This document shows positions 37,278-46,113 of a stretch of 64,000 nucleotides of DNA, in pieces. This stretch comes from DATFDN01 sp963762525 (GTDB taxonomy: Bacteria; Pseudomonadota; Alphaproteobacteria; Acetobacterales; Acetobacteraceae), in assembly GCA_963762525.1 (NCBI GenBank), contig CAVXKT010000011.1:744001-808000 (forward strand). Reading direction: 5' to 3'. Each line of letters opens with the position of its first letter. Within the stretch, counting starts at the first letter, position 1. A program made the translations under genes and the position numbers. The notes under the pieces were generated by a model, which did no database searches, was not told the origin of the DNA, and worked only from the letters and a program-made list of their open reading frames with translations.

Positions 37278-38279
37278 ATGCTGAAGCTCGGCTATAAGGC
37301 GTCGGCGGAGCAGTTCGCCCCGCGCTCGCTGCTGGATTTCGCGGTCCGCGCCGAGGACTCCGGCTTCGATTCGGTATTCGTGAGCGACCATTTCCAGCCC
37401 TGGAAGCACACCGACGGGCACGCACCGTATGCACCGGCGTGGCTCGGCGCGCTCGGCACACGCACCAGCCGCGTGGTCATGGGAACCAGCGTGCTGACGC
37501 CGACCTTCCGCTATCATCCGTCGGTGGTGGCGCAAGCCTTCGGCACGCTGGGCGCGATGTTCCCCGATCGGCTGATCCTCGGCGTCGGCACCGGCAAATC
37601 GCTCAACGAGGTGCCATCCACCGGGATGGATTGGCCGGAGTTCAAGGAACGCTTCGCCCGGCTGCGCGAGGCGGTGCAGATGATCCGCCGCCTGTGGACC
37701 GAGGAGCGGGTCACGTTCGACGGCCAGTACTACAAGACCCGCGACGCCACGATCTATGACCGGCCGCCGCAGCCGATCCCGATCTACATCGCCGCCGCCG
37801 GCGCGCTGGTCGCCAAATACGCCGGCCGGCAAGGAGATGGTTTCATCTGCACCAGTGGCAAGGCCCGCGAGCTTTACACCGACACGCTGCTGCCCGCCGT
37901 CGCCGAGGGAATGCAGGCGGCGGGCAAGGGGTCCGGCTACGACCGGATGATCGAGATGAAGGTTTCGTTCGACACCGATCCCGCGCGGGCGCTGGAGGAC
38001 ACCCGGCAATGGGCGGCGCTGGCGCTGACCCCGGAGGAGAAGGTCTCGATCCACAGCCCGCTGGAGATGGAGCGCCGCGCCGCCGAGCTGCCGGCGGAGC
38101 GGGCGGCCAGCCGGTGGATCGTTTCCACCGACCCCGACGAGCACGTGGAGAAGATCCGCCCGTATGCGGAGCTTGGTTTCAATCATCTCGTCTTCCACGC
38201 GCCGGGGCCGGATCAGATGCGCTTCCTGAGGCTCTACGGCGCGCAAGTGCTGCCGAAGCTGCGCCGGGCGTTCGGGTGA
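37278..38279 (+). CDS. fgd: F420-dependent glucose-6-phosphate dehydrogenase homologue
   Basis: A 333-residue LLM/luciferase-like TIM barrel, close in length and wording to mycobacterial Fgd1, which oxidises glucose-6-phosphate with F420. From memory of Fgd1 residue numbers, these match: Glu13 (E11 here), His40 (H38), Trp44 (W42), the cis-peptide loop GTSVLTPTFRY, and phosphate ligands Lys198, Lys259 and Arg283 (K195, K255, R279). The position of the proposed catalytic acid Glu109 is Lys107 (codon AAA 37596-37598, in GVGTGKSLNE). First gene of an overlapping operon with cofE, cofD and cofC (GTGA junction). Confidence 0.88.
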   Translation: MLKLGYKASAEQFAPRSLLDFAVRAEDSGFDSVFVSDHFQPWKHTDGHAPYAPAWLGALGTRTSRVVMGTSVLTPTFRYHPSVVAQAFGTLGAMFPDRLILGVGTGKSLNEVPSTGMDWPEFKERFARLREAVQMIRRLWTEERVTFDGQYYKTRDATIYDRPPQPIPIYIAAAGALVAKYAGRQGDGFICTSGKARELYTDTLLPAVAEGMQAAGKGSGYDRMIEMKVSFDTDPARALEDTRQWAALALTPEEKVSIHSPLEMERRAAELPAERAASRWIVSTDPDEHVEKIRPYAELGFNHLVFHAPGPDQMRFLRLYGAQVLPKLRRAFG

Positions 38280-39044
38280 GCGAGGGGCTGCAACTCCGCG
38301 CTCTCACCGATTTTCCCCTGGTGCGCGCGGGAGACGACCTCGCCGCGCTGATCGCCGCAAGCCCTGGCGCGCTCCGGGCTCGCGCTCGCCGCCGGCGACG
38401 TGCTCGCGGTGGCGCAGAAGGTGGTATCCAAGGCCGAGGGGCGGAGCGTGCGGCTGGATGCCGTCACGCCGTCGCCGCGCGCGGTGGCGCTGGCGAACGA
38501 GGTTCGCAAGGACCCGCGTCTGGTGGAAGTGATTCTGGGCGAATCGGTGCGCGTGGTGCGGTCGCGGCCGAACTTGCTCATCATGGAGCACAAGCGCGGC
38601 TGGGTGATGGCGAATGCCGGGATCGACCACTCCAATGTGGCCGCGCCGGGCACGCCGGAACAGCTACTGTTGCTGCCCGCCGACCCCGATGCGTCGGCGG
38701 AGCGGCTGCGCGACGGCCTGGCGGCGCGCTGCGGGGTGTCGCCCGGCGTGGTCATTACCGACAGCTTCGGCCGCGCGTGGCGGCGCGGCACGCTGGGCGT
38801 CGCCATCGGCGCGGCGGGAATTGCATCGATAATCGATCTGCGCGGGACGCCCGATCTGTTCGGCCGCACCCTGGAGGTGACGGTGGTGGGCCATGCCGAC
38901 GAGATCGCCGCCGCCGCCGGACTGGTGCAGGGCCAGGGACGCGAGGGCCGCCCGGTGGTGCTGGTGCGCGGATTGGCGCGCACCGCGCCCGCCAACCCCG
39001 CCGCCGCGCTGATCCGCCCGCCGGCCGAGGACCTGTTCCGGTGA
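38276..39044 (+). CDS. cofE: F420-0:gamma-glutamyl ligase (frame break)
   Basis: About 255 residues. It adds gamma-linked glutamates to F420-0 using GTP. Signature stretches are AGDVLAVAQKVVSKAEGR, NAGIDHSNVA and VITDSFGRAWRRGTLGVA. It is the single-domain CofE form, without the FMN-binding nitroreductase-like domain fused in mycobacterial FbiB. GTG 38276 overlaps the fgd stop. One frame change near 38345, an apparent extra C in AAGCCCTGG. Its stop overlaps the cofD GTG. Confidence 0.9.
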
Positions 39045-39956
39045 TCGTCGCGCTCTCGGGCGGCATCGGCGGCGCAAAACTGGTGCTCGGCCTGAGCCGC
39101 GTGCTGCCGCCGGGGGCGCTGACGGTGATCGCCAATCCGGGCGATGATTTCGAGCATCTGGGTCTGGCGATCTCGCCCGACCTCGACACGCTCGCCTATA
39201 CCTTGGCCGGGCTCGACAACAAGGAGACGGGCTGGGGGCGGCGCGACGAGACCTGGAGCTTCATGGAGGCGCTCGCCGAATTGGGCGGCGAGACCTGGTT
39301 TCGGCTCGGCGATCGCGACCTCGCGCTGCATGTGGAGCGGACGCGCCGGCTGCGCGCGGGCGAGCCGCTCTCGGCGATCACCGCCGATGTGTGTCGGCGC
39401 TGGGGAATCGCTACCCGCCTGCTGCCGGCGACCGACGATCCGGTGCGCACGCGGCTCGACACCGACCTGGGTTGGATGGACTTCCAGCCGTGGTTCGTCG
39501 GCCGGCGGGCCGAGCCGGCGGTGCGCGCGGTGGCCTTCGCGGGGGCGGCGGAGGCGCGGCCGCTCGATGCCGCGCTCGCCGCCATCGCCGCTGCGAGCGC
39601 GGTGGTGATCTGCCCGTCCAATCCGCTCATCAGCATCGAGCCGATCCTGGCGATCCCGGCGTTTGAGACCATGCTGCGGACCGCTAAGCCGGTGATCGCC
39701 GTCTCGCCCATCATCGCCGGTCGCGCGGTGAAGGGGCCGACGGCGAAGATGATGGCGGATCTGGGAATGCGGCCGGGCGCGCGCGCGGTTGCCGAACTCT
39801 ATGGCGAGCTTCTCGACGTGTTCGTGGCCGATCCCGCCGACGCCGGCGAATTGGCGGGCCTCGGCGTGCCGCGTCGTGACCGCGCCGACGTTGATGGGCA
39901 CGCTGGCGGAGAAGGAGGCGTTGGCGCGGGTGGTGCTCGCCGCGGCGCAGCCATGA
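39041..39956 (+). CDS. cofD: 2-phospho-L-lactate (or phosphoenolpyruvate) transferase CofD (frame break)
   Basis: About 304 residues. CofD/FbiA joins the activated three-carbon unit made by CofC to Fo, giving (dehydro-)F420-0. Landmarks are ALSGGIGGAKLVLGL, IANPGDDFEHLGLAISPDLD, KETGWGRRDETW, VVICPSNPLISI and VIAVSPIIAGRAVKGPTAKM. One frame change near 39868 (extra C in GTGCCGCGTC) gives RVVTAPTLMGTLAEKEALA and the stop at 39954-39956, overlapping the cofC ATG. Without it the frame would fuse into cofC. Confidence 0.92.
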
Positions 39957-40609
39957 CGAGCAATGTGTGGGCGGCGGTGCCGGTGAAGGCGCTCGCCGAG
40001 GCCAAACAGCGCCTCGCGCCATTGCTCGCGGCCGATCAGCGGGCGGCGCTGGCGCGCGCGATGGTCGAGGACGTGCTGGAGACGCTGGCGGCGGCGCCAC
40101 TTGCCGGCATCATGGTGTCCACGCTCGACGCCGATGCCGCGATGCTGGCCCGCCGTTACGGCGCGCGCGTCGTCACCGAGGGCGCGGGCGACGGCCAGAC
40201 CGGCGCGGTGACGGCGATGGCGCGCATCCTGGCCGCCGAGGGATGCGCCATGCTCACCTGCCCCGGCGACATCCCGCGCATCTCGGTCGAGGAAGTGGCG
40301 GCGCTGCTGGCCGCGCATCGTCGCGCACCGGCCGCGACCATGGCGCCCGCGCATGACCGGCGCGGCTCCAATGCCATCCTGCTGTCGCCGGCCGACGTCA
40401 TGCCGCTCCGCTTCGGCGACGACAGCTTCTTGCCGCATCTGGCGACGGCGCGCCGGCACGGTCTCGATCCGGTGGTTCTGGAGCTGCCCGGGATCGGCCT
40501 CGACATCGACAATCCGGCCGACGCGCTGGCGCTTCTGCGCGCCATGCCGCCGCGCCCGACACGGGCAGTGGCGGTGCTGCGGGGCTTCATGGCCGGGGCG
40601 GGCGGGTAG
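39953..40609 (+). CDS. cofC: CofC guanylyltransferase for F420
   Basis: A 218-residue nucleotidyltransferase that makes the GDP-activated C3 unit (2-phospholactate, phosphoenolpyruvate or 3-phosphoglycerate) for CofD. Landmarks are VWAAVPVKALAEAKQRLAPLL, LTCPGDIPRIS, DRRGSNAILLSP and GLDIDNPADALALL. Substrate choice differs between archaea, actinobacteria and some proteobacteria and cannot be set by eye here. Last gene of the operon; its 3' end overlaps the convergent glycosyltransferase gene by 23 bp. CofG/CofH (Fo synthase) genes are not in the window. Confidence 0.92.
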   Translation: MTSNVWAAVPVKALAEAKQRLAPLLAADQRAALARAMVEDVLETLAAAPLAGIMVSTLDADAAMLARRYGARVVTEGAGDGQTGAVTAMARILAAEGCAMLTCPGDIPRISVEEVAALLAAHRRAPAATMAPAHDRRGSNAILLSPADVMPLRFGDDSFLPHLATARRHGLDPVVLELPGIGLDIDNPADALALLRAMPPRPTRAVAVLRGFMAGAGG

Positions 40610-41813
40610 GCCGCTTCAGCGCCTGCTCGTAAACCGGGACGTAGTGGCCGGCGCTGACCGGCCAGGTTCGCTCGCGTTCCACGAACCGCCGCCCGGCGTC
40701 GCGGATCGCCGCGTGTCCGGCGGCATCGCCGATGGCCTCCAGAACCCGGCGCGCCAGTGCCGCCTCGTCGTCGGCCGTGAACAGATATCCGGTCACGTTA
40801 TTGGTGATCAGTTCGCGATGGCCGCCGACATCGGAGGCGATGACCAGCCGCCCCTCCGCCATCGCCTCCACCGGCTTGAGCGGTGTCACCAGTTCGGTCA
40901 GACGCATCCGCTTGCGCGGGAACACCAGGAAGTCGATCAGGTCGTAGTAACGGCCGACCTCGCCATGCGGCACCCGCCCGGTGAACCGCACGGCGTCGCG
41001 CAGGCCGCGCGCGGCGACGGTGTCGCGCAGTGCCCCCGCCATCGGGCCGCCGCCCACCAGCAGGACCACCACGGTCGGGTCTTGGGCGCGGATCTCGGGC
41101 AGCGCCGCCAGCAGCAGATCGAGACCTTCGTAATGATAGAACGAACCGACGAAGCCGAGGACGGTGCGCCCGGCCAAGCCCAGCCCCTCGACCAGCGCCG
41201 TGTCCTTCCGGCGTCTGGCGCCGAGCATGGCCGGATCGACCGCGTTCGGGACCACCGTGATCCGCTGCTCCGGGATGCCGCGCCGGGCCAGCTCGGTGCG
41301 CATCGCGCGGCAGAGCGTCACCACATGATCGGCGCGCCGCAGCACGTGGCCCTCGAAGGCGCGGGCGGCGCGATAGCGCAATCCGCCCTCGCGGGCGTGG
41401 CCGAGATCGACCGCCGCATCCTCCCACAATGCGCGCACCTCGTAGATGAGCGACAGCCCGGCGCGCCGCGCCGCCCGCAGGGCGGGCCAGCCGACCAGCA
41501 CCGGCGAATGGGCATGGACGATGTCGGGGCGGGTCTCGGCGATCACCTGGCTCAGTCGCGCCTCGAGCGCCCGCATCTCCGACGCTTCGCGACCGACCGG
41601 GAGATTGTTGAGCGCACCGCTCGGCTTGCGCGTGCGATGGAAGGTCCAACCGTCCACCGTCTCGCTGGCTGCGCTCCATTCATTGTGGCGCGGCCCGGTG
41701 AGCTGCACCGTCTCCCACCCGAAGCCGCGCTGCGCACCGAGGATGCCGAGGGATCGGAACACATAGCCGGTTTGCAGCGGCAGCGAGTGATCGAACACGT
41801 GCAGAATACGCAT
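40587..41813 (-). CDS. Exosortase-A-type glycosyltransferase (GT4)
   Basis: A 408-residue GT-B glycosyltransferase. The N-terminus (FDHSLPLQTGYVFR and RGFGWETVQLTGP) is that of the PEP-CTERM/exosortase-A-associated glycosyltransferase subfamily; the GT4 core has VLGFVGSFYHYEGLDLLLAA, LVGGGP, FPRKRMRLTELVTPLKPVEAMAEG (nucleotide-sugar region with the E-x7-E type spacing) and VGGHRELI. It likely adds a sugar during exopolysaccharide or surface glycan assembly. It is separate from the other exosortase-linked genes in the window (12-4027, 18406) and overlaps cofC tail to tail. Confidence 0.82.
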   Translation of the reverse strand: MRILHVFDHSLPLQTGYVFRSLGILGAQRGFGWETVQLTGPRHNEWSAASETVDGWTFHRTRKPSGALNNLPVGREASEMRALEARLSQVIAETRPDIVHAHSPVLVGWPALRAARRAGLSLIYEVRALWEDAAVDLGHAREGGLRYRAARAFEGHVLRRADHVVTLCRAMRTELARRGIPEQRITVVPNAVDPAMLGARRRKDTALVEGLGLAGRTVLGFVGSFYHYEGLDLLLAALPEIRAQDPTVVVLLVGGGPMAGALRDTVAARGLRDAVRFTGRVPHGEVGRYYDLIDFLVFPRKRMRLTELVTPLKPVEAMAEGRLVIASDVGGHRELITNNVTGYLFTADDEAALARRVLEAIGDAAGHAAIRDAGRRFVERERTWPVSAGHYVPVYEQALKRPTRPPRP

Positions 41814-41821
41814 TTCGCTCC

Positions 41822-43962
41822 TTATCGCCTCGTCCCGGGGGGCTCAACACGCGGGCGGCGATGCAGCGGCGGCACCCAGGGCCGAGCGCCGCGCAGGGTT
41901 CGGTCGAGCATGATGCGCGCGCCCCCGGGCTGCAGCCAGATCGCGACCGCGCCCTGCATCCGCGCCGTCACCCGGTCCACCAGCGCCGGACCGGGGCAGC
42001 GCCCGCGCGCGGCGTCGAGCGAGACGATCACCGCCGCGCGCGCGCAATCGGCCGGCGCCACGCGTCCGCGCAGCAGCAGCGCCGCCGAGGCGTCCGGACG
42101 CGGGCGGATCAGGCAGGCATCGGGTGCGCAAGCAATGGCGCCGCCCGCGACCTCCCCGTTCAGCGGCAGCCGCTCCGGCGGCGAGGCCGCCCAGAATTGC
42201 TGCCAGGAGTCGCGGGTGAAGCGTGAGGCCCCGGCGGTGCGCTCGATCCACATCGCGCCCGCGGCGCGCACGCCGAAGAGCTTGCCGTCGGCGGCCATCA
42301 GGAGATCGGGCGGGCGCACGATCCAGGGCGAGGCCAGGCCGAGCAGCAGGGGCGCCAAGCCAAGCAATTTCAGCCGATTGGTGCGCCAAAGCCCCAGCCA
42401 GGCGAGCCCCAGCGCCACCGCCGCCAGTCCCCAAGCCGGCATGTGCGGCACCGCGATCACCGAGAGCGGCCAGGCGGTGACGTTGCGGGCGATGGCGACG
42501 ATGACGCGCACGCCCCAGCCCAGCGCGTCGAGCACCGGCCCCTCGATCCCGAGCGGCATCAGCGCCATCGACAGCAGCCCGAGCGGCATCACCCAGAGCG
42601 CCGTGATCGGCACGGCGAGCATGTTCGCGGCGACGAAATAGAGCTGCAAGCGGCCGAAATGATAAGCCCCGAACGGCGCCGAGGCGCCGCCGGCGAGCAG
42701 GCTGGTCAACGCCAGCGCCACCACGTGCCCGGCGAGCCGGCGTCCGAAATCCACCATGGCCGTGCAGCGCTCCGCAACCATGGCCGCAACGCCTCGTAGC
42801 CGGCGATCAGCGCCAGAACGGCCGAGAAGCTCATCTGAAACGAGGCGCCGGGCACCTGCTGCGGCTCCAGCGTCATCAGGGCGACCGCGGCGAGGCCGAG
42901 GCCGCGCAGCGATACCGCCCGCCGGCCGAGCAGGGCGGCCAGCGTCACCAGCGCGGCCATGGCGAAGCTGCGCACTATCGGCACGTGCATCCCGGTCAGC
43001 ACCATGTAGAAGCCGCCCATGGCCAGCGCCGCGCCGGCGGCCAGCTGCTTGGTGGGCCAATAGAGCGCCGCGCGCTCGCTGAGGGCGAGCAGCGCCCGGG
43101 TCAGGCCGAAGGCGAGCCCCATCACGGCGCCGATATGCAGCCCGGCGACCGCCAGGAGGTGCGCGAGGCCCGAGGCGCGGAAGGCCTCGCGGTCCTGCTC
43201 GGGGATCGCCGAGGGCACGCCGGTCAGCACGGTGGCGGCGACGGCGCCCTCGGTGCCGGGCAGGCGTGCCTGCATCCGCGCCGCGATCGCCTCGCGCGCC
43301 CGCTGCACCCATCCGCCGGCGCCGGCCGGCGGGGCCGCCGCCAGGCGCTCGGCGCGGCCGATGGCGAACCCGTAGCCGGCGAAACCCGCGAAGAAGGCGT
43401 CGCGCTGCAAATCCCAGCCGCCCGGATAGGCCGGCGAGGAGGGCGGGCGGAGGAGCGCGCGGATGCGAAGCGTGTCGCCGGCGGCAAGCGGTGTCGGGTC
43501 TTCGGCGCGCAGGCGAACGCGGATGCGCCGGCGCATCGGCGCGGCCTCGTCGAGCCGCGCCTCCGCCACCGTGACCCGCCGCCCCTCCGGCAGGATCTCC
43601 ACGCCGGCGACGCTTCCGGTCACGATCACCGCATGAAGGGGCAGCGGCTCCGGCGGCGGGGCGCGCAAGGTGGCGAACTGGGCGGAGGCGAAGCCCGCCG
43701 CGAGCGCTGCGACCGGCAGCAGCGCCATCCGCGCCCATCCGCGCGCGAGCCAGGCCGCGAGCGCCGCCGGGCCGGCGAGCGCGGCGCCGGCCCAAACCGG
43801 GGGTTCGCCGAGCAGGGCGAAATAGATGAGCACGCCGGTGCCCATGAACACCGGCAGCCACAGCACCATCCGGCCCTGCTCGGCCTCGACGAAGGCGGCC
43901 GCCCGCGCCGACAACTTGCCGGGCCAGGAGGCGGGCGGACGGAGGGCGAGGGCGAGGCTCAC
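41822..43962 (-). CDS. comEC: ComEC/Rec2 family DNA-uptake channel (frame break)
   Basis: About 713 residues, polytopic inner-membrane protein that carries single-stranded DNA into the cytoplasm in competence. N-terminal DUF4131 segment (residues 25-190), competence domain with the GLAHLLAVAGLHIG signature, about 10 membrane segments, then a soluble C-terminal region containing DLLMAADGKLFGVR, more degraded than a full metallo-beta-lactamase domain. One frame change near 42750 joins YEALRPWL to the segment with RRLAGHVVALALTSLLAGGAS. Start ATG 43962; divergent from gltX. Confidence 0.85.
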
Positions 43963-44022
43963 CGCCGCAGCTTGCGCCCGCCATCCTCAACAGAGCGTCA
44001 ACGCCGTGCTAGCCGTCGCCGC

Positions 44023-45417
44023 ATGGCCGTCCGCACCCGCTTCGCCCCCAGCCCGACCGGGCCGCTGCATATCGGCAGCGCCCGCACGGCGTTGTTCAAC
44101 TACCTGTTCGCCCGCCACCACGGCGGGGTTTATCTGCTGCGGATGGAGGACACCGATAAGGCGCGCAGCACCGAGGCGTTCACGCGCCTGATCCTCGACA
44201 GTCTGGCCTGGCTCGGCTTGTCGCCCGACGAGCCGCCGGTGTTTCAATCCACCCGCGCCGCGCGCCACGCGGAGGTGGCGCACGCCATGCTGGCGCAGGG
44301 CCACGCCTATCGCTGCTGGTGCACGGCGGAGGAGTTGCAGCAGATGCGTGCGCGCGCGATCGCCGAGGGCCGGACGCCCCGCTATGACGGGCGCTGGCGC
44401 GACCGCGATCCGGCCGAGGCCCCCGCCGGCATCGCGCCGGCGATCCGGCTGCGGGCGCCGCGCGAGGGCGAGACGGTGGTGGACGATCTGGTGCAAGGGC
44501 GGGTGCGCGTCGCCAACGCCGAGCTGGACGACATGATCATCCTCCGCGCCGACGGCACGCCCACCTACCTGCATGCGGTGGTCGTGGACGACCATGACAT
44601 GGCGATCACCCATGTCATCCGCGGCGACGACCACCTGACCAACACCTTCCGCCAGGTGCAGATCTATCAGGCGATGGGGTGGGCACTGCCGCGCTTCGCG
44701 CACATTCCGCTGATCCACGGCCAGGACGGCGCCAAGCTGTCGAAGCGTCACGGTGCGGTGTCGGTGCTCGAATTCCGCGAGCAGGGGTACTTGCCCGAGG
44801 CGCTCTGCAACTACCTGCTCCGCCTCGGCTGGGGGCACGGCGACGCCGAGCTGATCGACCGGGCGGAGGCGATCGCGCTGTTTGATCTCGACGGCGTCGG
44901 CCGGGCGGCGAGCCGGATGGACTACGCCAAGCTCACGCATCTGAACGGCGTCTATCTGCGCCGGGCCGATGATGCGCGGTTGACCGCGGACGTGCTCGCG
45001 CGGCTTGCGGGGCGTGAAGATTTGTCCGTGGGCGAGGTAGCCGGGGCGCGGATTCGCACGCTGATGCCCGGTCTGAAGGAGCGGGCGAAGACCCTGGTGG
45101 AGCTGGCCGACGCCGCCGCCTTCCTCGCCCGCACGCCGCCGCTGCCGCTCGACGCCAAGGCGGCGGCGCTGCTGACGCCGCCGGCGCGCACCATGCTGGC
45201 CGAGTTGGTCCCGACGCTGGACGCGACCGATTTCTCCGCCGCCGCTATCGACGCAGCACTTCGCCGCTTCGCCGAAGCGACGGGCCGCAAGCTCGGCCAG
45301 GTGGCGCAACCGCTGCGCGCGGCGATCTCCGGCGCCACCTCCAGCCCGCCGATCGACGCCACGCTGGCGGCGCTCGGCCGGGCGGAGGCGTTGGCGCGGA
45401 TCGGCGCGGTGGTGTGA
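44023..45417 (+). CDS. gltX: Glutamyl-tRNA synthetase
   Basis: A 464-residue class I aminoacyl-tRNA synthetase charging tRNA-Glu. HIGH motif in RFAPSPTGPLHIGSARTAL, KMSKS-type loop KLSKRHGAVSV, and VIRGDDHLTNTFRQ in the catalytic core; C-terminal helical anticodon domain. No frame break. Alphaproteobacteria often carry two GltX paralogues, one able to charge tRNA-Gln, so discrimination is not decided here. It starts 60 bp from the divergent comEC. Its stop lies a few bases from the end of a truncated dehydrogenase on the other strand. Confidence 0.95.
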   Translation: MAVRTRFAPSPTGPLHIGSARTALFNYLFARHHGGVYLLRMEDTDKARSTEAFTRLILDSLAWLGLSPDEPPVFQSTRAARHAEVAHAMLAQGHAYRCWCTAEELQQMRARAIAEGRTPRYDGRWRDRDPAEAPAGIAPAIRLRAPREGETVVDDLVQGRVRVANAELDDMIILRADGTPTYLHAVVVDDHDMAITHVIRGDDHLTNTFRQVQIYQAMGWALPRFAHIPLIHGQDGAKLSKRHGAVSVLEFREQGYLPEALCNYLLRLGWGHGDAELIDRAEAIALFDLDGVGRAASRMDYAKLTHLNGVYLRRADDARLTADVLARLAGREDLSVGEVAGARIRTLMPGLKERAKTLVELADAAAFLARTPPLPLDAKAAALLTPPARTMLAELVPTLDATDFSAAAIDAALRRFAEATGRKLGQVAQPLRAAISGATSSPPIDATLAALGRAEALARIGAVV

Positions 45418-45420
45418 GCC

Positions 45421-45950
45421 CTACCCCAACTCAGATTGGCGCCGAGCTTCACCAGGTTGGCCCGCCACGGCTCCGCCCCATACTCCGTGACGCCGCGGCC
45501 GATCACCTCCAGAATCGGGCGGGCGCGCTGGAGTGCGTCCGGCGCGCCGGCGGCGGCGATCCAGAGCTGCCCGGAGGCGGCCACGTCGGGACGGCCGAAC
45601 ACCGGCGCGGCGACATAGCCGACGTTGCGCGCCGCGTGCGCGGCGGCCAGCCGCTTGGCGGCGGCGACGCTCAGCGTGCTCGTGCAGACATGGACGGCGC
45701 CCGCGCCGGGCGCGTCCAGCAATCCGCCGGCCACGACGCCCTCCACCGCCGCGTCGTCGGCGAGCATGGAGATGACCAGCTCGGTGCCCCGCGCCGCCTC
45801 CGCCGGGTTCGGCGCGACGCGCGGTTGGTCGGCGAACGCCTCAAGCGACCGCGCCGAGCGGTTCCACACGGTAAGCAGATGGCCTGCGTTGGCGATGTTG
45901 ACCGCCATCGGCAGGCCCATCGACCCCAGCCCGATAAATCCGATTTTCAT
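45421..45950 (-). pseudogene. Truncated 3-hydroxyisobutyrate dehydrogenase-like gene
   Basis: N-terminal Rossmann half of a beta-hydroxyacid dehydrogenase: KIGFIGLGSMGLPMAVNIANAG (positions 3-24), ELVISMLADDAAVEGVV, AAPVFGRPDVAASGQL, then ANLVKLGANL with the catalytic Lys. Homology stops there, at about residue 175 of an expected 290, exactly where gltX ends; the C-terminal helical domain is missing. The frame stays open for another 470 bp antisense to gltX, giving an unrelated tail. Start ATG 45950 is preceded by GGGAGGAGCG. Likely a remnant left by a rearrangement next to gltX. Confidence 0.75.
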
Positions 45951-46113
45951 CCGCGCTCCTCCCATACCGATGCCGTCAACTCGAGGCATCTTGGCCGGTT
46001 GCCGGCCGCGGCTTGACGGCACGGACGCGCGGCAGGCGCGTTTCAACCATGAGCTTTCATCGAGGATGCCTTGAACCAGCTCGCCGTCGTGACCGGCTCT
46101 CCCGCCGCGGGCT

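Noticed and set aside
36033..38246. Very long open frame on the minus strand, antisense to aat, the secreted protein and fgd
   Set aside because: High G+C keeps antisense frames open; the plus-strand proteins here have clear families and motifs, the minus frame has none.
38234..40459. 741-codon minus-strand open frame antisense to the F420 operon
   Set aside because: Composition is His/Arg/Gln-rich as expected for a shadow frame; no motif found and all four sense genes are well supported.
38009..40609. A single fused CofE-CofD-CofC style open frame
   Set aside because: The apparent continuity comes from frame breaks in cofE and cofD; corrected genes have their own overlapping starts and stops.
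42985..44022. Long N-terminal extension of gltX through the comEC region
   Set aside because: Glutamyl-tRNA synthetases start at AVRTRFAPSPTG; the upstream open frame is the shadow of comEC.
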